A stretch of 64,000 bases of DNA. It comes from Saccharothrix carnea (GTDB lineage: Bacteria > Actinomycetota > Actinomycetes > Mycobacteriales > Pseudonocardiaceae). How positions within the stretch are numbered: the stretch's first letter is position 1; each line of letters starts with the position of its first letter. Of the stretch, positions 24,827 to 33,614 are shown piece by piece. Position numbers and translations under genes: made by a program. Below the pieces are notes generated by a model that worked only from the letters and a program-made list of their open reading frames with translations, did not search any database and had not been told where the DNA came from. The stretch is taken from positions 1 through 64,000 of the forward strand of contig NZ_PYAX01000019.1 of NCBI RefSeq assembly GCF_003014735.1. Reading direction: 5' to 3'.

Positions 24827-27136
24827 GTGAATCGCAGAATCGGCACGTACCTGGCCGTGTGCCTGGCGGCCCTGTCCGTCCAGGTGGCCGGGGCGCCGGC
24901 CGCACCCGCGGACCCGGTGAGCCCTCGAGCCCTCGCGATCCGGGCGGCCGACCAGGCCGCCGCGTCCGGGCTGGACGCCCTGGCCAAGGGTCCACACGAA
25001 CAGTTCCGGCGTCGGGCTGTCTACCAAGGTGGCATCCCCAGCCGGAGAGACCTGTTCTACGTCTCCTACGACCGCACGTACGACGGTCTGCCCGTCATCG
25101 GCGGCGACGCCGTGGTGGCCACCGACGCGGCGGGCGCCGTGCTCGACACCGTCGCCGCTCCCCTGGGCGGGCTCGCGGTCGACACGACACCGGCCATCGC
25201 TCCCGAGCGCGCCGAAGCCATCGCCGGAACCCGACTCTCCACTGTGGACAAAATGGAGAGCACCACGCTGTCCGTGCTCGCGGGTGGGCACGGCACGCTG
25301 GTCTACGAGACCGTGCTGGCGGGCCGCAAGGACGGCGCGCCGAGCCGCCTGCACGTCTACGTCAACGCACGAACCGGCGCCGTCGAAGGCACCCACGACG
25401 ACGCGCGGGCGGGCACCGGCACGAGCCAGTGGAACGGCCCGAACCCGCTGACCATCGACACCGGCAACAACAGCACGGTGGACGACACGCGGCCCGGTGT
25501 CCGCTGCGTGGACTACGCGACCGACGCCCCGTTCACCAAGGCCACCAACTCCTTCGGCAACGGCAACGCGACCAGCAAGGAGACCGGCTGCGTCGACGTG
25601 CTGTGGTCCACGCAGAAGCAGTGGGAGATGATGAAGACCTGGCTGGGCCGCAACGGGATCGACGGCAAAGGCCGCGGCGTCACGGTCAAGGTCGGGCTCA
25701 ACGCGGTCAACGCGTACTGGACCGGCCAGCACATCGAGATCGGCCGCAACAACGCCAACCAGTGGATCGCGTCCATGGACGTGGTGGCGCACGAGCACGG
25801 GCACGCGATCGACCAGTACACGCCCGGCGGCGCGGCACGCGAAGCCGGTCTCGGCGAGGCCACCGGCGACATCTTCGGCGCGCTGACCGAGGCCTACGCC
25901 AACGAGCCGACCCCGTTCGACACGCCGGACTACCTGGTGGGCGAGTCGGTCAACCTGGTCGGCCGCGGCCCGATCCGGAACATGGCGAACCCCTCGGCCG
26001 TCAGCGGCCACCCGAACTGCTGGTCCAGCGCCATCCCCGGCACGGAGGTGCACGCCGCCGCCGGTCCGCTCAACCACTGGTTCCACCTGCTGGCCGAGGG
26101 TTCGGCGGCCAGCCCGACGTGCGACGGCTCGACCGTGACCGGTATCGGCATCCAGGCCGCGGGCCGGGTGTTCTACAACGCGATGCTGCTCAAGACGTCC
26201 GGCATGACGCACTTCCGCTACCGCGTGGCGACCCTGACCGCGGCGAAGAACCTCGACCCGACCTGCCGGCAGTTCACCGCCGTCAAGGCGGCGTGGAACG
26301 CGATCAACCTGCCCGCGCAGCCCGGTGAGCCGACGTGCGTGACCGTGCCGGACGACGACTTCACCCTCTCGCTCGACCCCGCCGCGGGCACGGTGGAGCC
26401 GGGCGGCAAGACCCAGTCGACCCTCCGCACGACCACCACGTCCGGCGACCCGCAGGCGGTGGTGTTCAGCGCCACCGGGCAGCCGTCCGGCGTGGCGGTG
26501 CAGTTCACCCCGTCGTCGGTGACGTCGGGCGGGTCCTCGACCATGACCGTGGCCACGACGGAGGACGTCGCACCGGGCACGTACCCGATCACCGTGCGGG
26601 GCGCGGGGTCGACCAGCCACACGGTGACCTACCACCTCACGGTCGGCGGCGAACCGCCGGCGGACGACTTCGCCCTGGCGCTCGACCCGACCGCGGGCAC
26701 CGCCGAACCCGGCGGCGCGGTGACGTCCTCCGTCGGCACCACGACCACGGCGGGCGAGTCGCAGAAGGTGGCCCTGTCCGCGTCCGGCCTGCCGGCGGGC
26801 GCGACGGCGGCGTTCGACCCGGCCACGGTCGCGTCGGGCGAGTCGTCCCGGTTGACGATCACCACGTCCGCGAGCACACCGGTGGGCACGTACGCCGTCA
26901 CGGTCACCGGTGCCGGACCGGCGGTGTCGCACTCGGTGACGTTCACGGTGACCGTGCGGGAGGGCACGCCGGGCGGCTGCGCCGGGCTGCCGGCGTGGAG
27001 CGCGTCCCGGGCCTACGTGCCTGACGACGTGGTCTCGCACAACGCGCACCGGTGGACGTCGACCTGGTACTCCACCGGCGCGGAGCCCGGCGCGCCCGGC
27101 TCGTGGGCCGTGTGGCGGGACGGGGGCGCCTGCTGA
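24827..27136 (+). CDS. Secreted M4 (thermolysin-like) metalloprotease with two Ig-like repeats and a chitin-binding module
   Basis: 769 residues: signal peptide (about 1-27), FTP-type propeptide (about 30-190), M4 catalytic domain (about 195-505), two tandem beta domains of about 95 residues (DDFTLSLDPAAGTVEPGG and DDFALALDPTAGTAEPGG), and a C-terminal CBM5/12 chitin-binding module (LPAWSASRAYVPDDVVSHN). The zinc site is VVAHEHGHAID near residue 321, with the third ligand in GLGEATGDIFG about 22 residues on. The binding module suggests action on protein associated with chitin, for example fungal walls or insect cuticle. GTG 24827 has a GAGGAG about 7 nt upstream. It converges on the next gene across a perfect hairpin. 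Confidence 0.9.
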   Translation: MNRRIGTYLAVCLAALSVQVAGAPAAPADPVSPRALAIRAADQAAASGLDALAKGPHEQFRRRAVYQGGIPSRRDLFYVSYDRTYDGLPVIGGDAVVATDAAGAVLDTVAAPLGGLAVDTTPAIAPERAEAIAGTRLSTVDKMESTTLSVLAGGHGTLVYETVLAGRKDGAPSRLHVYVNARTGAVEGTHDDARAGTGTSQWNGPNPLTIDTGNNSTVDDTRPGVRCVDYATDAPFTKATNSFGNGNATSKETGCVDVLWSTQKQWEMMKTWLGRNGIDGKGRGVTVKVGLNAVNAYWTGQHIEIGRNNANQWIASMDVVAHEHGHAIDQYTPGGAAREAGLGEATGDIFGALTEAYANEPTPFDTPDYLVGESVNLVGRGPIRNMANPSAVSGHPNCWSSAIPGTEVHAAAGPLNHWFHLLAEGSAASPTCDGSTVTGIGIQAAGRVFYNAMLLKTSGMTHFRYRVATLTAAKNLDPTCRQFTAVKAAWNAINLPAQPGEPTCVTVPDDDFTLSLDPAAGTVEPGGKTQSTLRTTTTSGDPQAVVFSATGQPSGVAVQFTPSSVTSGGSSTMTVATTEDVAPGTYPITVRGAGSTSHTVTYHLTVGGEPPADDFALALDPTAGTAEPGGAVTSSVGTTTTAGESQKVALSASGLPAGATAAFDPATVASGESSRLTITTSASTPVGTYAVTVTGAGPAVSHSVTFTVTVREGTPGGCAGLPAWSASRAYVPDDVVSHNAHRWTSTWYSTGAEPGAPGSWAVWRDGGAC

Positions 27137-27146
27137 TCGAAGCGGT

Positions 27147-27181
27147 GACCGGGTGGCCGCCGCGGTGGCGGCCACCCGGTC
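27147..27181. terminator. Bidirectional terminator between the M4 protease and the trans-sulfuration gene
   Basis: A perfect 15-bp stem GACCGGGTGGCCGCC (27147-27161) pairs with 27167-27181 over a 5-nt loop. It starts 10 nt past the protease stop and reaches into the stop codon of the opposing gene. Confidence 0.7.
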
Positions 27182-28328
27182 AGCGTTCCAGCGCCTGGGC
27201 GATGTCCCGCCACAGGTCGTCGGCGTCCTCGATGCCCACCGACAGCCGGATCGTGCCGCCGGTGATGCCGTTCGCCCTCAGCTGCTCCTCGTCCAGTTGC
27301 CGGTGCGACGTGCTGGCGGGGTGCAGCACCAACGTCTCGGTGCCGCCCAGCGACGGCGCGAGCCGGGCCAGCTCGACGCCGGTGACGAACTTCCGGCCCG
27401 CCGCCACGTCCGCCACGTCGAACGCGAACGTGCTGCCGAAGCCGCCGAGGAACCGGGCCGCGACGGCGTGGCTGGGGTGCGTGTCGAGGCCGGGCCAGTG
27501 CACCACGCGCACCGCCGGGTGCGCGGCGAGGCGTCGGGCCAGGATCCCGGCGTTCTCCTCGTGCCGGCGGACGCGCAGCGCCAGGGTGCGCAGGCCGCGG
27601 ATGGTGAGCCAGGCGGCGAACGGGTCGGGCGTGACGCCCAGCTCGACCGAGTGCCGCCAGACCGAGCGGTACCGGGCGTCGTCGGCGAACACGGCGACGC
27701 CGCCGGTCACGTCGCTGTGCCCGCCGAGGTACTTGGTGGTCGAGTGGATGACGACGTCCGCGCCGTGCTCGATCGGGCGGCACAGCAGCGGTGACGCGAA
27801 CGTGTTGTCCACGACCACGAGCACGTCGTCGCCCGCGGCGGCGCTCAGCGCGGGCAGGTCGCTGACGTGGCCGGTGGGGTTGGCGATCGTCTCCAGGTAG
27901 AGCACCCTGGTCTCGGGCCGCAGCGCCGCGCGGACCTCGTCGGGGTCGTGGCCGCCGACGTAGGTGACCGCGACGCCCCAGCGTTCCTCCAGGTCGCGCA
28001 GCAAGGCCAGGGTGCCGCCGTAGAGCGCGCGCTGGGCGATCAGGTGGTCGCCCGACTTGAGGGTGGCGAGCAGCACCGCGTTGATCGCGCCCATCCCGGA
28101 CGCGGTGGCCAGCGCCGCCGTGCCCCTTTCGAGCGCGGCGACGGCGTCCTCCAGTGCCCGGACCGTCGGGTTGCCGAACCGGGTGTAGACGAACGCGCCG
28201 TCCGGCCTGGTCATGGCGTCGGCGAGGGTGTCGAGGTCGTCGAACGCGAAGCTCGAGGTCTGGTACAGCGGCACGGACAGGGGCGTGCTGGTCAGCGGGG
28301 GCACCGCGGCGCGGGAGTGGGTCGGCAT
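27180..28328 (-). CDS. Trans-sulfuration PLP enzyme (cystathionine gamma-synthase / methionine gamma-lyase family)
   Basis: 382 residues of the Cys/Met-metabolism PLP family. Motifs: PLYQTSSFAFDDLDTLADA at the N-terminus, YTRFGNPTVRALEDAVAALE, the cofactor stacking region, TIANPTGHVSDL, VDNTFASPLLCRPIEHGADVV, and the PLP Lys in HSTTKYLGGHSDVTGG near residue 199. Members make or cleave cystathionine, or cleave methionine; the exact reaction cannot be assigned. ATG 28328 lacks a clear ribosome binding site. The divergent MocR-type gene 63 bp away probably regulates it, suggesting PLP- or amino-acid-dependent control. Confidence 0.85.
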   Translation of the reverse strand: MPTHSRAAVPPLTSTPLSVPLYQTSSFAFDDLDTLADAMTRPDGAFVYTRFGNPTVRALEDAVAALERGTAALATASGMGAINAVLLATLKSGDHLIAQRALYGGTLALLRDLEERWGVAVTYVGGHDPDEVRAALRPETRVLYLETIANPTGHVSDLPALSAAAGDDVLVVVDNTFASPLLCRPIEHGADVVIHSTTKYLGGHSDVTGGVAVFADDARYRSVWRHSVELGVTPDPFAAWLTIRGLRTLALRVRRHEENAGILARRLAAHPAVRVVHWPGLDTHPSHAVAARFLGGFGSTFAFDVADVAAGRKFVTGVELARLAPSLGGTETLVLHPASTSHRQLDEEQLRANGITGGTIRLSVGIEDADDLWRDIAQALER

Positions 28329-28366
28329 GAACCGAGTCTGGTTCGTGAAGCGGTATGTCTGCAGAT

Positions 28367-28402
28367 CCAATTCGGCTAGATTGGTCTCATCATGAAGCCA
28401 AT
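28367..28402. promoter_or_regulatory. CCAAT/ATTGG repeats in the MocR divergent promoter
   Basis: CCAAT (28367-28371), its inverted copy ATTGG (28380-28384) and another CCAAT (28398-28402, inside the MocR start region) are spaced 13 and 18 nt apart. A -10-like TAGATT (28377-28382) ends 9 nt before the MocR ATG. MocR proteins often bind spaced direct or inverted repeats near their own start; the assignment here is inference. Confidence 0.3.
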
Positions 28403-29792
28403 CTCCGTCGACGACCTGGCGGGCAGGCTCGGGCGCTGGTCGGCCGGGCGCGGCTCGCTGTACCTGCTGCTGGCCGCACGGCTGCGTGAGCTGGTCGACG
28501 AAGGGCTGCTGCCCGCGGGGACGGTGCTGCCGCCGGACCGGTCGCTGGCCGCCGGTCTCGCGGTCGGGCGGACGACCGTGATCGCGGCGTACGACCTGCT
28601 GCGGCAGGAGGGTCGGTTGACGCGGCGGCGCGGCAGCGGCACGTGGGTGTCGCCGGGTGGCGGCGCGGCGGCGGCCCGCGCGGAGACCGCGAACCCGATG
28701 TTCGTGAACCTGCTGGAACCGCCGGACGGCGTGCTCCAGTTCGCCTGCGCCGGGCCGTCCGCGCCGCCACCACGGCTGGTCGAGGCCCAGCGGCGGGCGG
28801 TGGACCGGCTGGGTGGCGACGACCTGGGCTACCACCCGTCCGGGCACCCGGTGCTGCGCGCGGCGCTCGCCACCCGGTACCGCGACCTCGGCGTGCCGAC
28901 CACGGCGGCCCAGGTCCTGGTCACGACGGGAGCCCAGCAGGCGTTGGCGCTGCTGACACGCGCGCTCGTGCGGCCGGGTGACGAGGTGCTGGTGGAGGCG
29001 CCGACGTACCCCGGTGCGCTGGACCTGTTCCGGGAGGTCGGCGCGGTGGTGCGGGCGACCGACGACCTCGCGGACGCCCTCGCCCGGTCCACGCCCGCGC
29101 TCGTGTACGCGATGCCGTCGTTCCGCAATCCCACCGGCTCGTCGCTGAGCGCGTTGGAGCGCACGCGCCTGGCGCGGTCGGCCGGTGACGTGCCGCTGGT
29201 GTTCGACGAGGTCTTGGCCGACCTGGACCTGACCGGGGCGCCTGCGCCGCCACCGACCCCGGGCGTGATCACGGTGGGGTCGTTGAGCAAGGTGGTGTGG
29301 GGCGGGCTGCGGGTCGGCTGGGTGCGGGCCGACGCGGCGCTCGTCGCCCGGCTGGCCCGGTTCAAGGCGGTGCACGACCTGGGCGGCGCGGTGCTGGACC
29401 AGTTCGCGGCGGTGGAGCTGCTGGCCGACTTCGACGCCGTGCGGTCGGAGCGCGTCACGGCGTTGCGGCGGCAACACGACCACCTGTGCGCGCGGCTGCG
29501 CGAGGAACTGCCCGAGTGGGGGTTCACGCCCGCCGAGGGCGGCCAGACGCTGTGGGTGCGGCTGCCCGGGGTGGACGCCGCGTCGTACGCCCAAGTGGCG
29601 TTGCGGCACGGGGTGGCCGTGCTGCCCGGGGCTTCGCTCGACCCGACCGGCGGCAGCGGCGACCGGCTGCGGGTGCCGTTCACCGCCGCGCCGGCCGTGA
29701 TCAGCGCCGCCGTCGCCGCTCTCGCCGACGCGTGGCGGGCGTTCGGCGCCGAGTCGACCCGCCGTCCGCTCGTGCCGTCGATGTCGGTGTGA
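28392..29792 (+). CDS. MocR/PdxR-type regulator (GntR winged helix plus aminotransferase domain)
   Basis: 466 residues. Residues about 18-82 form a GntR winged helix (YLLLAARLRELVDEGLLPAGTVL, then VGRTTVIAAYDLLRQEGRL and RRRGSGTWV). From about 95 a fold-type I aminotransferase domain follows: TTGAQQALALL, PTYPGALDLF, PSFRNPTGSSLS, and the PLP Lys in VGSLSKVVWGGLRVGW near residue 301. MocR proteins use PLP or its amino acid adducts as signal. Divergent from the trans-sulfuration enzyme with 63 bp between starts, it very likely controls that gene and itself. Confidence 0.87.
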   Translation: MKPISVDDLAGRLGRWSAGRGSLYLLLAARLRELVDEGLLPAGTVLPPDRSLAAGLAVGRTTVIAAYDLLRQEGRLTRRRGSGTWVSPGGGAAAARAETANPMFVNLLEPPDGVLQFACAGPSAPPPRLVEAQRRAVDRLGGDDLGYHPSGHPVLRAALATRYRDLGVPTTAAQVLVTTGAQQALALLTRALVRPGDEVLVEAPTYPGALDLFREVGAVVRATDDLADALARSTPALVYAMPSFRNPTGSSLSALERTRLARSAGDVPLVFDEVLADLDLTGAPAPPPTPGVITVGSLSKVVWGGLRVGWVRADAALVARLARFKAVHDLGGAVLDQFAAVELLADFDAVRSERVTALRRQHDHLCARLREELPEWGFTPAEGGQTLWVRLPGVDAASYAQVALRHGVAVLPGASLDPTGGSGDRLRVPFTAAPAVISAAVAALADAWRAFGAESTRRPLVPSMSV

Positions 29793-29813
29793 GGGGCCCG
29801 GGTCGGGAGTCGG

Positions 29814-31049
29814 TCAGGAGATGCCACCGTCGCAGCCCGCGTCCCGGACCCCGCCCTGGATCCACGGCAGGTTCACCTTCCGGAACGCGATCGACCGGTG
29901 CGAGGTGGAGCTCGACGACGTGTTCTCGTTGACCTCGATCAGCGCGCCCACGTGGTAGTCGGCCGTCTTGACGATGCTGGAGTAGCCGCCTTCCCGGTAG
30001 CTGCCGCCCTCGCCGGGCAGCGGCGCGTCCGAGAACGGTCGGCTGTAGGCCCACGTGCGGCCTTCGTCCTCGCTCATCCGGATCCGCATCTTGGTGCGGG
30101 TCTCGGTGCTGGCGGAGTTCACGAACGCCAGCCGGGCGGGCGCGTCGGCGTTGTAGCGCATGGTCGAGCCCTCGTTCACCGGGTCGAGCAGGCAGCTCGC
30201 CGGTGCGAACGGCCGGAAGCCGGACTCGATGGTGCCGCGGGTGACCCAGCGCCGTTCCTGGATCTCCGCGGTCGCCGACGTCGGCCGGTCGTTGCGGTAC
30301 AGCTCGCCGTTGGACAGCTCCAGCACGGTGGACTCGCCGGTCTGCTCCATCGCGCCACCCGTGGTGGTGCGCAACGGCGCGGACTTCCACGTCACGCCGT
30401 GGTCGTCGCTGTAGATGTTGCGGTGCTGCGCGGGGATCACCAGGCGGCCGGCGTTCCGGTAGGTCGTCTGGATGCCGACACCGGGGCCGACCGCGTCCCA
30501 GTTCCAGCTCCGGCCGTTGGCCAGCGTCCGAGGCTTGAGGGTCTCGGACATGTTCACCGGTGACGCCCAAGTGGTGCCGTTGTCGGTGCTGGAGGTCAGC
30601 CACACCTGCCGGTCGTCCCACGAGTCGACCGGCGAGTGGCCCTCGGGCTGGAAGTTGAGGAACAGCCAGACCTTGTTGTTCGAGCGGTCGACCACGGCGG
30701 TCGGGTTGCCCCAGGTGCCCTGGCCGGCGCCCACCACCTCGCGCAGGTTCGACCACGTCGCGCCGTTGTCGTCGGAGACTTTGTAGACCAGGTTGATGTT
30801 GCCGAAGTCGGCGTTGTCCGCGGCACGGCCCTCGACGAACGCGATGAGCCGGTTCGTGTTGGTGCGGATCAGCGACGGGATGCGGAACGAGTGGTAGCGG
30901 AGCCCGTTGAGCACGTCGTCGCCACCACCGTCGAAGATGATCTTCTCCGAGTGCGACTGCGCCGCCGCGACCTGCGGCTGCCCCGACACGGGCACCGCGG
31001 TGGCGGCCAACAAGGCGACGACGACAGCACAAATCCGCAACAGCGGCAT
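29814..31049 (-). CDS. Secreted exo-alpha-sialidase (BNR repeats)
   Basis: 411 residues with a Sec signal peptide (MPLLRICAVVVALLAATAVPVSG). Sialidase hallmarks: the arginine motif HSFRIPSLIRT near residue 55, and Asp boxes of the S-x-D-x-G-x-T-W type (SDDNGATW, STDNGTTW, SDDHGVTW, SEDEGRTW). It should release terminal sialic acid from glycoconjugates outside the cell (GH33-like). No sialic acid uptake or nan genes lie nearby, so release may serve access to underlying sugars rather than sialate use. ATG 31049 follows GGGGAG. It lies downstream of the SGNH gene, beyond a strong terminator. Confidence 0.87.
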   Translation of the reverse strand: MPLLRICAVVVALLAATAVPVSGQPQVAAAQSHSEKIIFDGGGDDVLNGLRYHSFRIPSLIRTNTNRLIAFVEGRAADNADFGNINLVYKVSDDNGATWSNLREVVGAGQGTWGNPTAVVDRSNNKVWLFLNFQPEGHSPVDSWDDRQVWLTSSTDNGTTWASPVNMSETLKPRTLANGRSWNWDAVGPGVGIQTTYRNAGRLVIPAQHRNIYSDDHGVTWKSAPLRTTTGGAMEQTGESTVLELSNGELYRNDRPTSATAEIQERRWVTRGTIESGFRPFAPASCLLDPVNEGSTMRYNADAPARLAFVNSASTETRTKMRIRMSEDEGRTWAYSRPFSDAPLPGEGGSYREGGYSSIVKTADYHVGALIEVNENTSSSSTSHRSIAFRKVNLPWIQGGVRDAGCDGGIS

Positions 31050-31172
31050 CTGGCACTCCCCCGGTCCAGGCGCTTACGAGACTTCCGACCCAACATAACC
31101 AAGATCGCAAAAGTTCGTCACCAAGCGGGAGGTGCCACGACGTGAACGACGGGTGACGAGGCCACCCACCCG

Positions 31173-31210
31173 CGGGGGCGCGTCGGTCGCTCGCGACCGA
31201 CGCGCCCCCG
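31173..31210 (-). terminator. Strong hairpin after the SGNH hydrolase gene
   Basis: An 18-bp perfect stem (31173-31190 with 31193-31210) closes over 2 nt, in practice a 4-nt loop with 17 bp. It lies 25 nt past the SGNH stop (minus strand) and separates that operon from the sialidase. Confidence 0.75.
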
Positions 31211-31234
31211 CCGCCGTCTGAGGAGCAGCGGCGA

Positions 31235-32491
31235 TCAGAAGCGGAACAGGCGCAGTGGCACGGCGGCGGCCATCGCGGCCATGCCCGCGTCGTTCGGGTG
31301 GAGGTGGTCGCCGCTGTCGTAGGCGGGCAGCAGGCGGTCGGGTCGGCCCGGGTCGCGGAGGGCGCGGTCGAAGTCGATCACGCCGTCGTACTCGCCGCTG
31401 GTCCGGATCCACTGGTTGACGGTCTGGCGGGCGGCTTCGTTCTCCGGGCTGAAGAAGCCGAACGTGTCGTCGCGGAACGGCGTGATGGTGCCGCCGTGGA
31501 TGCGCAGGCCCTGGGCGTGCGCACGGGCGATCAGCTGCCGGTGCGCGCCGATGATGTCCTGCGCGGTCACCTTCTCCGACAGCGGCGCGCTCGTGCCGGG
31601 GTGGCCGAGGTCGTTGACGCCGAGCAGCACCACGACGTGCCCGACACCGGGCTGGGCCAGCACGTCGCGGTCGAAGCGGCGCAGCGCGGCCTGCCCGAAG
31701 TACGCCGCGTAGCCCTCCGCCGGGTGACCGACCGGCGGGTTCGGGTCGTGCAGCAGCCGGTTGCCGGCGATGCCCGCGTTGACCACGCCGAGGTGCCGCA
31801 GGCTCCGCTCGTCCTGGAGGCGACGGGCGAGGACGTCGGGCCAGCGCCGGTTCGCGCCGCGCGTGGTCTCCGCGCCGTCCGTGATGGAGTCGCCGAACGC
31901 CACCACGGTCGACCCGCGCTTGCCGCCCGTGACGCTGACGCCGGTGAGGAAGTGCCACTTGCCGAGCACGGCGGTCGGGGTGATCTCGGCGCGGCCGGTG
32001 ACGTTGCCCGTCGCGACCCACCCGTCCTGGTAGGGGAACGCGTGCACGGTGTCGCCGGGGGTGCGCTCGGGCAGGTGGATGCTGATCACCAGGTCGGAGT
32101 CGGCCGCCACGGGCAGCGCCACCGGGTCGCTGAGCAGCGGCGTGCCGGGCGGCAGGGTCGCGGACGGTCGGCCGCCGAACGTCAGCCGCCGGTCGCTGCC
32201 GGGCTCGACCGCCGACCCCGTACCGGACCGCCGTGCCACGCGGGCCTCGCCGATGACCAGCGGCCGGGTGCCGAACTCGTTCGACAGCCGCACGCGGATC
32301 GTGCTGCCGCCGACGCTGAGGTGCACCACCTGGCGCAGCGTCTGGTCCTCGAACGACGTGGTGTCGGAGGCGGGCACGGTGGTGGGCGAGGTCGCCCACG
32401 CGCCGACCCACGTCGCCCGCGGTGACGCGGACGCCGGGGTCGGCAGCAGGAGCAGCAGGGCGGCCAACGCCGCCGTGGCGGTGCGCTTCAC
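31235..32491 (-). CDS. Secreted SGNH/GDSL hydrolase
   Basis: 418 residues. Sec signal peptide (KRTATAALAALLLLLPTPASA). An N-terminal beta domain (WVGAWATSPTTVPAS ... TLRQVVHLSVGGSTIRVRLSNEFG) precedes the catalytic SGNH domain: block I VVAFGDSITDGAET with the Ser, block II Gly in NAGIAGNRLL, block III LLGVNDLGHPG, block V DHLHPNDAG with Asp and His. This layout occurs in secreted actinobacterial GDSL esterases, often of glycan O-acetyl or lipid type; the substrate is not known. GTG 32491 lies 11 nt after the deacetylase stop, so the two genes are co-transcribed and may together deacylate and N-deacetylate a glycan. Confidence 0.85.
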   Translation of the reverse strand: MKRTATAALAALLLLLPTPASASPRATWVGAWATSPTTVPASDTTSFEDQTLRQVVHLSVGGSTIRVRLSNEFGTRPLVIGEARVARRSGTGSAVEPGSDRRLTFGGRPSATLPPGTPLLSDPVALPVAADSDLVISIHLPERTPGDTVHAFPYQDGWVATGNVTGRAEITPTAVLGKWHFLTGVSVTGGKRGSTVVAFGDSITDGAETTRGANRRWPDVLARRLQDERSLRHLGVVNAGIAGNRLLHDPNPPVGHPAEGYAAYFGQAALRRFDRDVLAQPGVGHVVVLLGVNDLGHPGTSAPLSEKVTAQDIIGAHRQLIARAHAQGLRIHGGTITPFRDDTFGFFSPENEAARQTVNQWIRTSGEYDGVIDFDRALRDPGRPDRLLPAYDSGDHLHPNDAGMAAMAAAVPLRLFRF

Positions 32492-32502
32492 GTCCCGGCC
32501 CC

Positions 32503-33171
32503 TCACCGGCGGGCGGGACGGTCGAAGCGCCAGCCGTCGGCGCGGAGTTCGGGGATGAGCCTGGCCACCGCGTCCACGGTCTGGCCGCGCTCGTTCGGGC
32601 CGTCGTGCATCAGGACCACGGCGCCCTCGGTGAGGCCTTCCTTGACCCGGCGCACCAACTCGTCCACGCCCGGCGGCTCCCAGTCGCCGATGGCGAGCTT
32701 CCAGCCGAGCGGGGTCATGCCGAGCTTGGCGGCGACCTGCGGTGTCTGGCCCCAGCTGCCGTAGGGGGCGCGGAAGTAGCGGATCGGCACACCCGGCACG
32801 GCGTCGCGGATGGCCTCGCTGGTCTGCTTGAGGTCGGCCTCGATCTGCTCGGGCGTCCACTCGCCCATGTTGTCGTGGTGCATGCTGTGGTTGCACAGGA
32901 TGTGCCCGCCGCGGACGATCTGCCGCACCACGTCGGGGTTCTCCACCACGAAGTCGCCCCACAGGCAGAACACCGCCTTGACGTGGTGCTGCCGCAGGAT
33001 GGCCAGCAGCCGCGGCGTGTCCGCCGGGTTCGGGCCGTCGTCGAACGTGAACGAGACCGTGCGGCCACCGTGCTTGGTGGAGTCGACGATCACCGGTTCG
33101 GCCGCGTTCGCCGGCGCCGCGCTCAAGCCGAGCACCAGGCCAGTGGTCAACAACACCGTTCTCCACCGCAT
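32503..33171 (-). CDS. Secreted polysaccharide deacetylase (CE4, NodB-like)
   Basis: 222 residues with a Sec signal peptide (MRWRTVLLTTGLVLGLSAAPANA). NodB motifs in order: motif 1 TFDDGP (two Asp), motif 2 NHSMHHDNMG (two His zinc ligands), motif 3 RYFRAPYGSWG, motif 4 LGWKLAIGDWE and motif 5 GAVVLMHDG. All expected metal and catalytic residues are present. CE4 enzymes remove N- or O-acetyl groups from chitin, peptidoglycan or xylan. It heads a two-gene unit with the SGNH hydrolase and is divergent from the LPMO gene 440 bp away. Confidence 0.9.
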   Translation of the reverse strand: MRWRTVLLTTGLVLGLSAAPANAAEPVIVDSTKHGGRTVSFTFDDGPNPADTPRLLAILRQHHVKAVFCLWGDFVVENPDVVRQIVRGGHILCNHSMHHDNMGEWTPEQIEADLKQTSEAIRDAVPGVPIRYFRAPYGSWGQTPQVAAKLGMTPLGWKLAIGDWEPPGVDELVRRVKEGLTEGAVVLMHDGPNERGQTVDAVARLIPELRADGWRFDRPARR

Positions 33172-33470
33172 CGCGAAATCCCCTTCGTCGGACGAGCGCT
33201 GACCACTATCAGGTCGCGATCAACCCGTCTACCAGACGTTTCGCGGATGTTTCGAGTCTCAACTGGCGTTGCCGCACCGGTGCGGGAAACGGGTATCGCC
33301 GGGGTCGCGCGCCCGGACCGCGACAGCCGACCCCGCTGTCGCGCAAGCGGCCGAACGGCCGTGCCGGTGCGCCCGTTCCACCACTCGGGCTCCGCCCGAC
33401 AGACGGTTTTGCGCAACATCACCCGAATGGCCGATGCCGATGGTCCCGCACCTCTCGACACTGACCTCGC

Positions 33471-33484
33471 TGGGAGCGCTCCCA
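33471..33484. promoter_or_regulatory. CebR-type operator 1 upstream of the LPMO gene
   Basis: TGGGAGCGCTCCCA, a perfect 14-bp palindrome identical to the CebR box known from Streptomyces cellulose-use genes. It lies about 130 bp before the LPMO start. The rest of 33172-33614 shows no gene. Confidence 0.75.
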
Positions 33485-33614
33485 GAGAGCGCTGGTAGTC
33501 CCTTGCCCAGCGGGCCACGCGGTTTCCGCGTCGGCGAGCTCCAGCACCAAGCGGTTCCGCTCACGGCGGAACCGCGGCAGCCCAACGTCGATCAACGAAG
33601 ATTTGGCGGTTCAC

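Noticed and set aside
24104-27175. A very long open frame antisense to the M4 protease (over 1000 codons), and similar long antisense frames over the SARP, GH89, debranching and two-component genes.
   Set aside because: GC-rich DNA with G/C third positions leaves antisense frames open. The translations are Arg/Gly/His-rich without family motifs, while the opposite strand has clear domains.
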